This document shows, piece by piece, positions 54,930 through 62,940 of a stretch of DNA of 64,000 nucleotides. Each line of letters opens with the position of its first letter. Position 1 is the first letter of the stretch. The DNA is from an uncultured Alphaproteobacteria bacterium (GTDB taxonomy: Bacteria > Pseudomonadota > Alphaproteobacteria > Micavibrionales > Micavibrionaceae), in NCBI GenBank assembly GCA_946480475.1, contig CAMLJM010000005.1, positions 32,639-96,638 of the forward strand, in the 5' to 3' direction. The translations under genes and the position numbers were made by a program. The notes below the pieces were generated by a model that worked only from the letters and a program-made list of their open reading frames with translations, was not told where the DNA came from and did no database searches.

Positions 54930-55823
54930 ATGAACACCCCCACCATACGCCAGCTTCAATATTTCTTGGCTGTGGCAGATGATTTGTCTTTCCATAAAGC
55001 GGCGGAGAAATGTCATGTCACTCAACCCACCTTAAGTGACGGTCTAAAAAACCTGGAGGAATTACTGGGGACAAAACTGTTCGAACGCACCAAACGTGAT
55101 GTCTGCCTGACCCCGGCGGGCGAAGAACTGGTCCTGCCCGCCCGCGACATCGTCGTGCGTGCCGAAGACTTCGTGCAGATGGCCCGCGCACGCAAAGAAC
55201 CCTTCACCGGAAAACTGACACTGGGTGTTATCCCGACGATTGCACCCTATTTACTGCCGTCATTGCTGCCCGCATTGCAAAAGAAATTTCCTGAGCTTGA
55301 CCTGCAACTCAAAGAAGACGTCACAGCACAGCTTTTATCCGCATTGGATCAGCGTAAAATCGATGTCGTGCTGATGGCATTCCCTTACGAAACACCAGGC
55401 ATCAAGCAGATGAAACTCTGGTCCGAACCGTTCGTGATTGCCATGCCCGGCACCAAGACAGTGATGGAAACGCACGCCACCATCAATGACCTTTCCAGAC
55501 ACAACATCATGCTGCTGGAGGACGGGCATTGCCTGCGCGAGCACGCTCTCGCTGCCTGTCGCTTGCAACCAGGGCAGCAACGCACCTTTGGCGCCACCAG
55601 CCTTACGACCCTGATCCAGATGGTGCAGCATGGCTATGGCGCCACACTCCTGCCCGCCATGGCCGTAGACCCCAAAACCATGCCGCGCGGCGTCACCATT
55701 CAGCGCTTTTCCAACCCACAGCCCAGCCGCCAGATCGGCCTGGCGTGGCGTCAGGGAAACCCGCGGGAAAAGGAATTCCGCCAGTTGGGCGAAATGATTG
55801 CAAAAATGCACGAGGAGCGTTAA
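54930..55823 (+). CDS. oxyR: Hydrogen-peroxide sensor OxyR (LysR family)
   Basis: 297 residues. The N-terminal helix-turn-helix (about 18-38, SFHKAAEKCHVTQPTLSDGL, 20 residues) is of the LysR type. The redox cysteines C201 and C210 (GHCLREHALAAC) match C199 and C208 of E. coli OxyR. Oxidation forms a disulfide and turns on peroxide genes. It is divergent from ahpC-ahpD, its likely target. AAAAGGAAAA precedes the ATG. trhO starts 9 bp after its stop. Confidence 0.95.
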   Translation: MNTPTIRQLQYFLAVADDLSFHKAAEKCHVTQPTLSDGLKNLEELLGTKLFERTKRDVCLTPAGEELVLPARDIVVRAEDFVQMARARKEPFTGKLTLGVIPTIAPYLLPSLLPALQKKFPELDLQLKEDVTAQLLSALDQRKIDVVLMAFPYETPGIKQMKLWSEPFVIAMPGTKTVMETHATINDLSRHNIMLLEDGHCLREHALAACRLQPGQQRTFGATSLTTLIQMVQHGYGATLLPAMAVDPKTMPRGVTIQRFSNPQPSRQIGLAWRQGNPREKEFRQLGEMIAKMHEER

Positions 55824-55832
55824 AACTCCTGC

Positions 55833-56606
55833 ATGATCTGGACTGTATGCGCCCTTTATCGATTTGTAAGCATCCCGAACGCTGAAAAAATGCGTCCGGT
55901 GGTGAAGCAATTCCTGACCGAGAACGGCATCTGCGGCACGATCCTGCTGGCGCTTGAGGGCATCAACGGCACCATCGGCGCCCCTGATGAAGCGACGATG
56001 GCAAAAGTGATCGCTTTCCTCGATGAAAACTTCGGCGTTAACCAGGGCGAGATCAAATATTCAACCGCAAGCGACAAACCCTTCGAGCGCATGAAGGTGC
56101 ATTTCAAAAAAGAAATCGTCACCATGAAAGCGCCCGAAGCCGATCCGACCAAACAAGTGGGCCAGTATGTCAGCGCACAGGAATGGAACGAATTGATCAG
56201 CGATCCGGAAGTGGTGCTGATCGATACGCGCAATCATTTCGAAGTGAAGATGGGACAGTTCCAGGGCGCCATCGACCCGATGACCACCATTTTCAGCGAA
56301 TTCCCGGCCTTTGTGAAAGAACACCTGGACCCCGCCAAACACAAGAAAGTCGCCATGTATTGCACCGGCGGCATTCGTTGTGAAAAAGCATCGTCTTATA
56401 TGAAAGCACAAGGGTTCGAGAATGTGTACCACCTGAAAGGTGGAATTCTGAAATATCTGGAAGAGATCGCCGTCGATCAAAGCAAGTGGGAAGGTTCCTG
56501 CTTTGTGTTTGATCGCCGCGTGGCCCTTACACATGGGCTGGAGGAAACAGGCGACGCACCTGTTACATCTGACGCCCGCGCACGTTCCGGCCGCACCAAC
56601 TGGTAA
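55833..56606 (+). CDS. trhO: tRNA uridine-34 hydroxylase TrhO (rhodanese family)
   Basis: 257 residues. It makes 5-hydroxyuridine at the wobble position of some tRNAs. An N-terminal acylphosphatase-like part (LEGINGTIGA, near 41-50) leads to a rhodanese domain with C177 in MYCTGGIRCEKAS and the later FDRRVALTHGL motif (usually VFDxR). Length is slightly short of 300-residue homologues because the C-terminal zinc region is reduced. It sits directly behind oxyR and may be co-transcribed with it. Confidence 0.9.
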   Translation: MIWTVCALYRFVSIPNAEKMRPVVKQFLTENGICGTILLALEGINGTIGAPDEATMAKVIAFLDENFGVNQGEIKYSTASDKPFERMKVHFKKEIVTMKAPEADPTKQVGQYVSAQEWNELISDPEVVLIDTRNHFEVKMGQFQGAIDPMTTIFSEFPAFVKEHLDPAKHKKVAMYCTGGIRCEKASSYMKAQGFENVYHLKGGILKYLEEIAVDQSKWEGSCFVFDRRVALTHGLEETGDAPVTSDARARSGRTNW

Positions 56607-57116
56607 TTAATTCTCAGGTGGCGGCAGCGCTTCATCACCACCGTTACCCTCAAGAACCTTTTTGCCATTACGCTCACGGAAACGTTCTTTCAGGCGTTCA
56701 TGGCGTTCTGACATCGCCTGCAAACGCCTGGCCACTTCCTGACGTTCTTCGGGTGTCATCTCCTTGGCCATTTTCAATGTAATCTCGTTGCGCGCCTTGG
56801 ACAGTTTTTCCTGAGCCTGATACATTTTCTCCGAAGCTTCAATAAAGGCCGCTTCATTGAACTGCGGAGCTGCCAGAATATCATTCAGCTCTTTTTTGGC
56901 GGCGCGAAGTTCACGCTGCAAAGGCTCCTGCCCCTTACGGGCAGCCATCATCGCTTTAGCCATCTTGCTGTTAAATTCCGGCTTGCGCGGCTCATCAAAT
57001 CCCGGACGGCCCATAGGACCGTGCATACGTTTATAGGTAGCACCTGCAACAACGCCAATCAGCAGCACGTTCAAAAGAATGGAAATAGTGAATATGATCT
57101 TCAGTCTACGGCTCAT
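56607..57116 (-). CDS. Periplasmic Spy/CnrX-like sensor protein
   Basis: 169 residues. One N-terminal helix (about 7-27) anchors it to the inner membrane, followed by a long helical region (about 50-150) with the pattern MAKEMTPEERQEVARRLQAM (20 residues), found in Spy/CpxP and in CnrX/ZraP-type heavy-metal sensors. Few His or Cys residues are seen, so metal binding is uncertain. Its start overlaps the anti-sigma candidate gene by 4 bp. In CnrYXH systems a similar protein signals through the anti-sigma factor. Confidence 0.75.
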   Translation of the reverse strand: MSRRLKIIFTISILLNVLLIGVVAGATYKRMHGPMGRPGFDEPRKPEFNSKMAKAMMAARKGQEPLQRELRAAKKELNDILAAPQFNEAAFIEASEKMYQAQEKLSKARNEITLKMAKEMTPEERQEVARRLQAMSERHERLKERFRERNGKKVLEGNGGDEALPPPEN

Positions 57117-57418
57117 ATCCAGTCCTCCTCAATGACAACCAGGTCCAGAACTTGGGTAGAGGCACTATCATCAACTTGGACGCTCTGGGTTGATACCCAG
57201 CCGCTAAAAACGCCGATTGTCAGACATAAGCTGAAAGCCAGAGCAGGGCGCGGTATCATCAGGAGTGACAGACATTCCCCTACAAAACTTGAGAAACCCG
57301 AGCGCTTTACCTGTGGCGTCCGCGACGCACGGTATAAAATACGGTCGGCCAGATCATGCGGCGTCTTCGGCGCTGCGCGCTGCATAAGCATATAATCAAT
57401 ATCATGCGGTTCGTTCAT
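57113..57418 (-). CDS. Candidate membrane anti-sigma factor
   Basis: 101 residues. A cytoplasmic N-terminal part (about 1-55), one membrane helix (about 58-76, ALAFSLCLTIGVFSGWV) and a short periplasmic tail are seen. No zinc motif (HxxxCxxC) is found, so it is not a classical ZAS anti-sigma. Position between the ECF sigma gene (overlap 17 bp) and the periplasmic sensor matches the CnrY role. The identification is by context only. Confidence 0.6.
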   Translation of the reverse strand: MNEPHDIDYMLMQRAAPKTPHDLADRILYRASRTPQVKRSGFSSFVGECLSLLMIPRPALAFSLCLTIGVFSGWVSTQSVQVDDSASTQVLDLVVIEEDWI

Positions 57419-57998
57419 AACGATCCTCTCTGGGGTTCTTAAGAACGCCCTTTCTCATTAAATCATTGCGCAAGCCGCTTTTAGCCCTCATCAATAAAGA
57501 CTCGACGGCCTTCTCACCCACCCCGATCACCTGGGCCGCCTCAGCGACACTGACGCCTTCATAGAAACACAATGTCAGCGCCAGCTTCTGACGTTCGGGC
57601 AATTCAGCCATTGATTGTTCTATATGCCGTTGCATTTCCTTATCTTCGTAACTCTGGTCGGAAAGCTTGCTGCTATCCGCCATTGCTTCCAGCGCATCTG
57701 CCCCCATCCATTTCTTACGCCCCCGTAACTTATCAAGCGCCATATTGCTGACGACGCGATAGAACCAGGTCGTAAACTTCACACCGGCATCCAGCCTGAA
57801 TAAATCGGGCTGTGCCCATAACTTTAAAAACGCGTCCTGCACGACATCATCGGCCTCGGCATGATTACTGAGAAGCCGCCAGGAGAGGCCATAAAATTTA
57901 TCCGTATGCCGCTTAACCAAGATGGCAAAAGCCTGGTGATCGCCTTTTTGAATGCGCGCCACCAGGCCTTCATCGGTGTCTTCGTTCAGGCTTACCAT
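57402..57998 (-). CDS. ECF-type RNA polymerase sigma factor
   Basis: 198 residues. Region 2 (about 25-95: ADDVVQDAFLKLWAQPDLF, 19 residues, and FTTWFYRVVSNMALDKLRGR, 20) and region 4 (about 130-185: GVSVAEAAQVIGVGEKAVES, 20 residues) are both clear. It redirects RNA polymerase to stress genes, probably including its own operon. The next gene encodes a membrane protein likely to hold it inactive. The EF-hand protein gene lies 12 bp upstream, so calcium or envelope state may be the input. Confidence 0.93.
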   Translation of the reverse strand: MVSLNEDTDEGLVARIQKGDHQAFAILVKRHTDKFYGLSWRLLSNHAEADDVVQDAFLKLWAQPDLFRLDAGVKFTTWFYRVVSNMALDKLRGRKKWMGADALEAMADSSKLSDQSYEDKEMQRHIEQSMAELPERQKLALTLCFYEGVSVAEAAQVIGVGEKAVESLLMRAKSGLRNDLMRKGVLKNPREDRYERTA

Positions 57999-58010
57999 TT
58001 AGGCTGAGTC

Positions 58011-58538
58011 TTACTCAGCTTCTGGCGCAACCGGAGCGGCATTTCCTGCAGATGGTTTCATTTCCCCGCGATGCTCACTAGGCCCTTCGCCACCTTTGCG
58101 GTGACCATCGAACCTTGCCTTCACTTCTTCCTTCGTCACTTTACCATCGGCATCAGTATCATTCTTGGAATGACGTTCAGCGGCATTCTTCATGAATTCA
58201 TCACGTGTGATCTTACCATCGCCATCGGGGTCAACTTTCTTCTGGTATTTGCTTTTAGCCTCATGAGCGCGCGCCGCACGCTCAGCCGACCGGTACTTGC
58301 TCATTTCCTCCATAGAGGCGAAGCCATCTTTGTCGGTATCAATTTCATCAAATTTCTTGGCGGCATGGGCGGAAGATTCTTCTGTAGAAATAGCGCCGTC
58401 TTTATCGGTATCGATATCGGCTATAGGGCTTTCATGCGAGGAGCGGTCTGCCGATGGTTTGTCAGATGACTCGGCAAAAGCCGTACCGGTACCCAGCAAG
58501 AGTACGGCGGCAAGCGGCATAATCAGGTTTGTAAACAT
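58011..58538 (-). CDS. Exported protein with four EF-hands
   Basis: 175 residues from the ATG at 58538, preceded by AAGGAA. The signal peptide ends near TAFA-ES. Four EF-hand loops are visible: DTDKDGAISTEE, DTDKDGFASMEE, DPDGDGKITRDE and DTDADGKVTKEE, all with the acidic positions for calcium. A Gly/Pro-rich tail follows. It is a periplasmic calcium-binding protein of unknown partner. Twelve bases separate it from the sigma gene, so it is probably the first gene of the ECF operon. Confidence 0.85.
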   Translation of the reverse strand: MFTNLIMPLAAVLLLGTGTAFAESSDKPSADRSSHESPIADIDTDKDGAISTEESSAHAAKKFDEIDTDKDGFASMEEMSKYRSAERAARAHEAKSKYQKKVDPDGDGKITRDEFMKNAAERHSKNDTDADGKVTKEEVKARFDGHRKGGEGPSEHRGEMKPSAGNAAPVAPEAE

Positions 58539-58679
58539 GGTGTCGTTCCTTTCGAAAACGGGGAATTCATCTTGTTCAAAGTTAATACGCAGAAGACGCA
58601 AAAAATCCTTCGTTTTTAGCGTGAAAATTATTATGCGTGAGAAAAAAGACCTCTTTGGGGCAAAATTTTATCTTTATTC

Positions 58680-59702
58680 TCAAAGAGCTGCCACATCAAA
58701 CACCAGGCGGTGCCCTTGTGTACCCGCAGGCGGAATAGCCTGGGACCATAGAATTTTCACAGGGGCCTTCAACTGGAACACCAGTCTTGTGCCGCCTTGT
58801 CCATCCGGCGAAGCCGCCACGGATTGCAGCAATGGATTATCCTGGATAACCCGTGTAACCGGGCCCGCATTCCAGACGGTGCCCGGCACTTCGATCACTA
58901 AAAACTTCTCGTTATTGTCAATGTCGTATTTAAACGATGTAGCCGCCGACACATCCAGCACCATGCGCGATTTGCCCCCATCATGATTGCCAAAACGCAA
59001 TCCCTGTATAGAAGTTACATTCAATGCTGGCGGTGTGTAAGCAGCCGGAATGGGTTGCGCAGGCGCCTGGGCCTGCGGATTGATAGCCACAGGCGCGCCT
59101 GGCACCATCGCTGTGGGAGAAGCCATAGGCGCTACCGGCTTAGCTTGCACAGGGGCTGGAGCAGGTGCAAGAGGCTCTGCGGAAGATGCAGACGCCGCAG
59201 GCGGTGGATCGAGGGGTGCGTCCATAGCGGTTTCAGGATCCTCATACAGCTGATCGTCACCATAGAAATCCTGACCCTGCATGTAATTGCGATGGATACG
59301 GGGAACTTCGCCGCCTGAAACACCGCCTGCTGCAGGCTGCACGCTATTCATGGCCGCCGCATCAGTACCAGCCAGCCTCGTAAGCGCTGGCATCATCATT
59401 TTCATGTCGTTCTGAAGCGCGGCGATTTGGGTTTCCAGCGCGGCGATGCGCTTGTTGGCCTGCTTTAATTCGGCAATTTCATTCGCTGTCGGAACGGGCT
59501 TGGCAACCTTATCGGGCTCCAGCCAAGTGCCTTCTGCCGTCTGCATAACACGGGTCGCGGGCGGAGCGGGAGTCTCGGCAGCCGCTGATTGCCAGTCGTT
59601 ATAAGAACTGCTGGCAACATCTTCCTGCAACCATCCGCAGGCCGAAAGTGATAAAACCGCAACGCTGGCCAAGGATATGGCCTTAAGATATCTGAGCGTC
59701 AT
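58680..59702 (-). CDS. AMIN-domain lipoprotein
   Basis: 340 residues. It has a lipoprotein signal (LSLSACGW, lipid cysteine near 21), a coiled-coil stretch (about 74-110, NKRIAALETQIAALQNDMKM, 20 residues), a long Pro/Ala linker and a C-terminal AMIN-type domain (about 235-340: GLRFGNHDGGKSRMVLDVSA, 20). AMIN domains target proteins to peptidoglycan, septa or secretins. No amidase domain is fused. It is a single-gene unit. Confidence 0.75.
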   Translation of the reverse strand: MTLRYLKAISLASVAVLSLSACGWLQEDVASSSYNDWQSAAAETPAPPATRVMQTAEGTWLEPDKVAKPVPTANEIAELKQANKRIAALETQIAALQNDMKMMMPALTRLAGTDAAAMNSVQPAAGGVSGGEVPRIHRNYMQGQDFYGDDQLYEDPETAMDAPLDPPPAASASSAEPLAPAPAPVQAKPVAPMASPTAMVPGAPVAINPQAQAPAQPIPAAYTPPALNVTSIQGLRFGNHDGGKSRMVLDVSAATSFKYDIDNNEKFLVIEVPGTVWNAGPVTRVIQDNPLLQSVAASPDGQGGTRLVFQLKAPVKILWSQAIPPAGTQGHRLVFDVAAL

Positions 59703-59890
59703 GAACCGCTCCTTGGTAGGATTTTTATATATCTTTCAATAGGCTAAGGAAATTCATCCCCATAGGTCAATAAAAGGCAAGATGCAAAACTTGCGTTATC
59801 CACATAACCTGTGATGTCATATTAAAAAATATTAACGGTTTAGCCGTTAGAATTAAAAAATAAGCAAAAAACGGTAAAAAAGCGAGGCGT

Positions 59891-60475
59891 GTGATGTTCC
59901 CCAAAGGTGAGATCAAAAGGAATCTATTAGGCTGTCTGGAGATTGCATTGTTAATGCATCAGGGCCGTAACCGTTTTGGCAATAGTTATGACGAAGCCAT
60001 CCGCTCTCTTATAATTCCCATTCTTATTTCGCCCCTTACCTTGACGGTCATTATGCTTTACCCGGCCCCGGAAATCTCCGAGGTATCAAGAAGCGCAATC
60101 GCTCTCATGTATGCTTTGCGCATGGCCGCTGTCACTGCCTTATTTTTGGGCGCTGTGTGGTGGATCGTCCGTGAAATTGACCGTAAGGAATATTTTTTGC
60201 AGTTCGTGATTGCTATGAACTGGCTGAGCATTCCCGCCACAATCGCAATCTTGCCAGCCCTATATTTGGTATTTGGCGGTTATTACACATGGGAAGAAAT
60301 TTCCCCGATTACCTATATCCTTATGGGTTACACTTATCTTTTTACAGCCTATATGGCCGCTTACGTATTGCGCATTCCGCTTGAATTGGCAGGATTCATT
60401 ACCTTCATCAGCTATGCCGTGAATACGCACTCGATGGATCTCATGAACTGGATCGGCGCCAACCTGCTGTCTTAA
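59891..60475 (+). CDS. Hypothetical integral membrane protein
   Basis: 194 residues with four to five hydrophobic segments (about 38-58, 72-95, 105-130, 140-160 and 165-185), resembling YIP1-type domains in layout. No catalytic motif. It converges on the glycosyltransferase gene with a 4-bp overlap of stop regions. Function is unknown. Confidence 0.6.
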   Translation: MMFPKGEIKRNLLGCLEIALLMHQGRNRFGNSYDEAIRSLIIPILISPLTLTVIMLYPAPEISEVSRSAIALMYALRMAAVTALFLGAVWWIVREIDRKEYFLQFVIAMNWLSIPATIAILPALYLVFGGYYTWEEISPITYILMGYTYLFTAYMAAYVLRIPLELAGFITFISYAVNTHSMDLMNWIGANLLS

Positions 60476-61614
60476 GCCGTGCGTTTTAGAGATTCATAAA
60501 GCGCACGCGTTTTTTCCATGACGGATGCCGCCGAAAGATCGCCTTCCACCAATGTACGGCTGGCATGACCCATACGGGCGCATAAATCGCGGTCCTGCGC
60601 CAGCATGAGGATGCGTTCCGCCAGCAAGGCCGCATGATGTGGCGGCACAAGGAAACCATTGATCCCTTCACTCACGACCTCTCGGCAACCCGGCACATCG
60701 GTCGCAATTATCGCACGGCCACAGGCAGCCGCCTCCAGCAAGGATTTGGGAATGCCCTCACCGCCGTAAGAAGGCTGGAGCGCGACATGGGATTGCGCCC
60801 ATATATCGGCCATATGGCAATGCCCTTTGTAAATGACGCTCGGATTGTCGCGCGTCCATTGATCGATCTGTTCCTGCGTCCAAGAACCCGGATTGCCGGG
60901 ATCAGGCTGACCACAAAGCCAAAGTTTAATGTGAGGCGCTTCCTGACGTAGACGCGCAAATGCTTCGTGCATTGTTGGCAAACCTTTGATGCCAATCATA
61001 CGGCCCGCAAAAGCACAGATGAAATCAGCACTGTCCGGTTGCGGCGAAGGAGCCAGCTTATCTGTCTCAACGCCTGACCCCCGGATCAGAACGGTTTTGC
61101 TTTGTTTGGAAAGCGCTCCCAGTTTCTGCAACAACTGGCGGTCATCATCATTCTGAAAGAGAACGATGGAACCCGGACGGTGCAATAGCATCCGGAAAGC
61201 CGGAACCAGAACCAGACGGACTGCCCTGGCAAGCGCCGTATCTGCACTGAACACATAACCAAGGCCGGCAAAAGCGTTCACGACGCGCGGCACTCTGGCT
61301 TGCCATGCCGCCAGCGAACCAAAAAGGATAGGCTTCATGGCAATATGATGAACGATATCAGGCTTCTCCGCCTTATAGATAGATGCCAATGCTTTGACCT
61401 GCTGGACAGCCTGCCCCGCTTTCAAACTGCGGCGATCAAAGCTGAAAGGGATAATGCGCACACCCTGTGCCTCTATAGCCGCACGGGCCGATCCATTAGA
61501 CGTGACGACTGCTACATCAAACCCGGCTTGCTGCGCACCGCGCACAGTCGGCATGCGATGGGAAAGGAAGTACCAATCTTCCGTGACAACAAAAAGAAGC
61601 TTAGGCTTGTTCAT
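60472..61614 (-). CDS. Glycosyltransferase family 4, polysaccharide-type
   Basis: 380 residues of GT-B fold. The N-terminal KLLFVVTEDWYFLSHRMP (near 5-22) is typical of enzymes that build O-antigen or exopolysaccharide repeat units, and the donor-site motif is GEGIPKSLLEAAACGRAIIA (20 residues, near 283-302, the E-x7-E region). FAGRMIGIKG precedes it. It overlaps the WecA-like gene by 4 bp; together the two would start and extend a lipid-linked glycan. Confidence 0.85.
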   Translation of the reverse strand: MNKPKLLFVVTEDWYFLSHRMPTVRGAQQAGFDVAVVTSNGSARAAIEAQGVRIIPFSFDRRSLKAGQAVQQVKALASIYKAEKPDIVHHIAMKPILFGSLAAWQARVPRVVNAFAGLGYVFSADTALARAVRLVLVPAFRMLLHRPGSIVLFQNDDDRQLLQKLGALSKQSKTVLIRGSGVETDKLAPSPQPDSADFICAFAGRMIGIKGLPTMHEAFARLRQEAPHIKLWLCGQPDPGNPGSWTQEQIDQWTRDNPSVIYKGHCHMADIWAQSHVALQPSYGGEGIPKSLLEAAACGRAIIATDVPGCREVVSEGINGFLVPPHHAALLAERILMLAQDRDLCARMGHASRTLVEGDLSAASVMEKTRALYESLKRTA

Positions 61615-62708
61615 TCAGTGGCATTTATCCCGAAAATACGCTGTATGACCTTGCGGAAGCGGCGCGGCCGCACCGACATATACATATGCGCAAATAAAAG
61701 AATAATCCACGGATATGTAAGCCATGCCTGCGCCACACCGGCAAATTGCAGCATAATCGCAAACGCCCCATAGATAACAACAATCAACAGAATTGCAGGT
61801 GTTGAGTATTTTACCGGTACGCCTGCCGTTACAAAATGGTGGTGAAAATGGTTATGATCCGGATCAAAAGGATGGCGCCCCTGCGACACGCGGCGCGCAA
61901 ACTGGCTGCAAGTATCCATGATCGGCAGGGCCAGGAGCCAGGCGACGGTCATCGGCATCAGGTGCGAACTCACTGCGGGATTCCCCGCCATATCAATCGC
62001 GAACCATGCCAGGGTGAGACCCAGCGCCAATGACCCCGCATCGCCCAGAAAGATTCGCGCCTGCGGCAGCCAGGGGCTGCGCATATTGTGAAACAGGAAC
62101 CCGGCCAACGCCCCCATCATGACGGAAAGCAGTACGGCATGTTCGGCATCACCGGTCATCAGGGCGCAGATCAGTAATCCGCCGCAGACAATAAAGCCCA
62201 ATCCACCCGCCAACCCATCAAGGCCGTCCATCAGGTTAATGGCATTAATCAGCAGGACGATAGCCACGACTGTAAACGGAATGCCCATCCAGCCAGTCCA
62301 GAGCGGGCCAAAGCCAAAAATATCGCCAAAACCCCAGACGCGCACATCACCTAGCATGACAACAATGAAGGCAGCGACAAACTGCAGGATAAATTTATAG
62401 CGGGCCGCCAGCGCAAAACGATCATCAAGCGCCCCCACAGTAATCAGCAACAAGGTCGCAAGGGCAAACGCGCCAAAGGATGGATCGGCATAACCGGATA
62501 GGAAAACCAGCAACATGAAAACCGGAAATACCACAAGCCCCCCAACAGGTGGCACTTCGTCTTCATGCTTCTTACGCCCCCCCGGACGATCGAGAAAATC
62601 GATCCGATGCGCAAAACGGCAGGCAAAAGGAACAAGAGTCCCCACTACCACGGCGGCAACCAGAAAAAGACCGGCTATCAGCATTTGCGTTTCAGACATT
62701 GTACTCAA
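61611..62708 (-). CDS. WecA/WbpL-like undecaprenyl-phosphate phosphoglycosyl transferase
   Basis: 365 residues with about eleven membrane helices. It transfers a sugar-1-phosphate to undecaprenyl phosphate, the first step of lipid-linked glycan synthesis. Conserved sites: GALDDRF (near 92-98), NAINLMDGLDGLAGG (near 155-169), FLGDAGSLALG (near 219-229) and the loop DPDHNHFHHHF (near 283-293). It overlaps the downstream GT4 gene. The sugar is unknown. Confidence 0.88.
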   Translation of the reverse strand: MSTMSETQMLIAGLFLVAAVVVGTLVPFACRFAHRIDFLDRPGGRKKHEDEVPPVGGLVVFPVFMLLVFLSGYADPSFGAFALATLLLITVGALDDRFALAARYKFILQFVAAFIVVMLGDVRVWGFGDIFGFGPLWTGWMGIPFTVVAIVLLINAINLMDGLDGLAGGLGFIVCGGLLICALMTGDAEHAVLLSVMMGALAGFLFHNMRSPWLPQARIFLGDAGSLALGLTLAWFAIDMAGNPAVSSHLMPMTVAWLLALPIMDTCSQFARRVSQGRHPFDPDHNHFHHHFVTAGVPVKYSTPAILLIVVIYGAFAIMLQFAGVAQAWLTYPWIILLFAHMYMSVRPRRFRKVIQRIFGINATE

Positions 62709-62710
62709 AT

Positions 62711-62899
62711 TTAATCCGTAATCGTGCTGCGCGCGTGTTCAACACCAGACGCGGCATGCATCATCATTTCCTTCAGCGCATCGCCAGCCAGGAAATACGC
62801 CACCATGAAAGCCAGTGAAACAGCCATAATGATCAGCCCATATTCTATGCTGGTCATACCGCGCTGGTCGGCAAAAATGGAACGAAAGAATCGGCGCAA
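62711..62899 (-). CDS. Orphan Flp-type pilin
   Basis: 62 residues. A basic leader (MRRFFRSIFADQRG) is followed by MTSIEYGLIIMAVSLAFMVA (20 residues), with the Flp glutamate and tyrosine, and an acidic tail. It is similar in layout to the main pilin at 22390 but divergent in sequence, and lies 40 kb away outside the Tad locus. It could be a minor pilin processed by the same CpaA. It starts 41 bp after the MnmC-like gene and is probably co-transcribed with it. Confidence 0.8.
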   Translation of the reverse strand: MRRFFRSIFADQRGMTSIEYGLIIMAVSLAFMVAYFLAGDALKEMMMHAASGVEHARSTITD

Positions 62900-62940
62900 C
62901 GAAAATCCCCTTAAGCCTCAGATAATCCCCGGACTTTTGC

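Noticed and set aside
59822..59835. Second CtrA box (TTAA-N6-TTAA)
   Set aside because: The spacing is six, not seven, and the region is simply A/T-rich.
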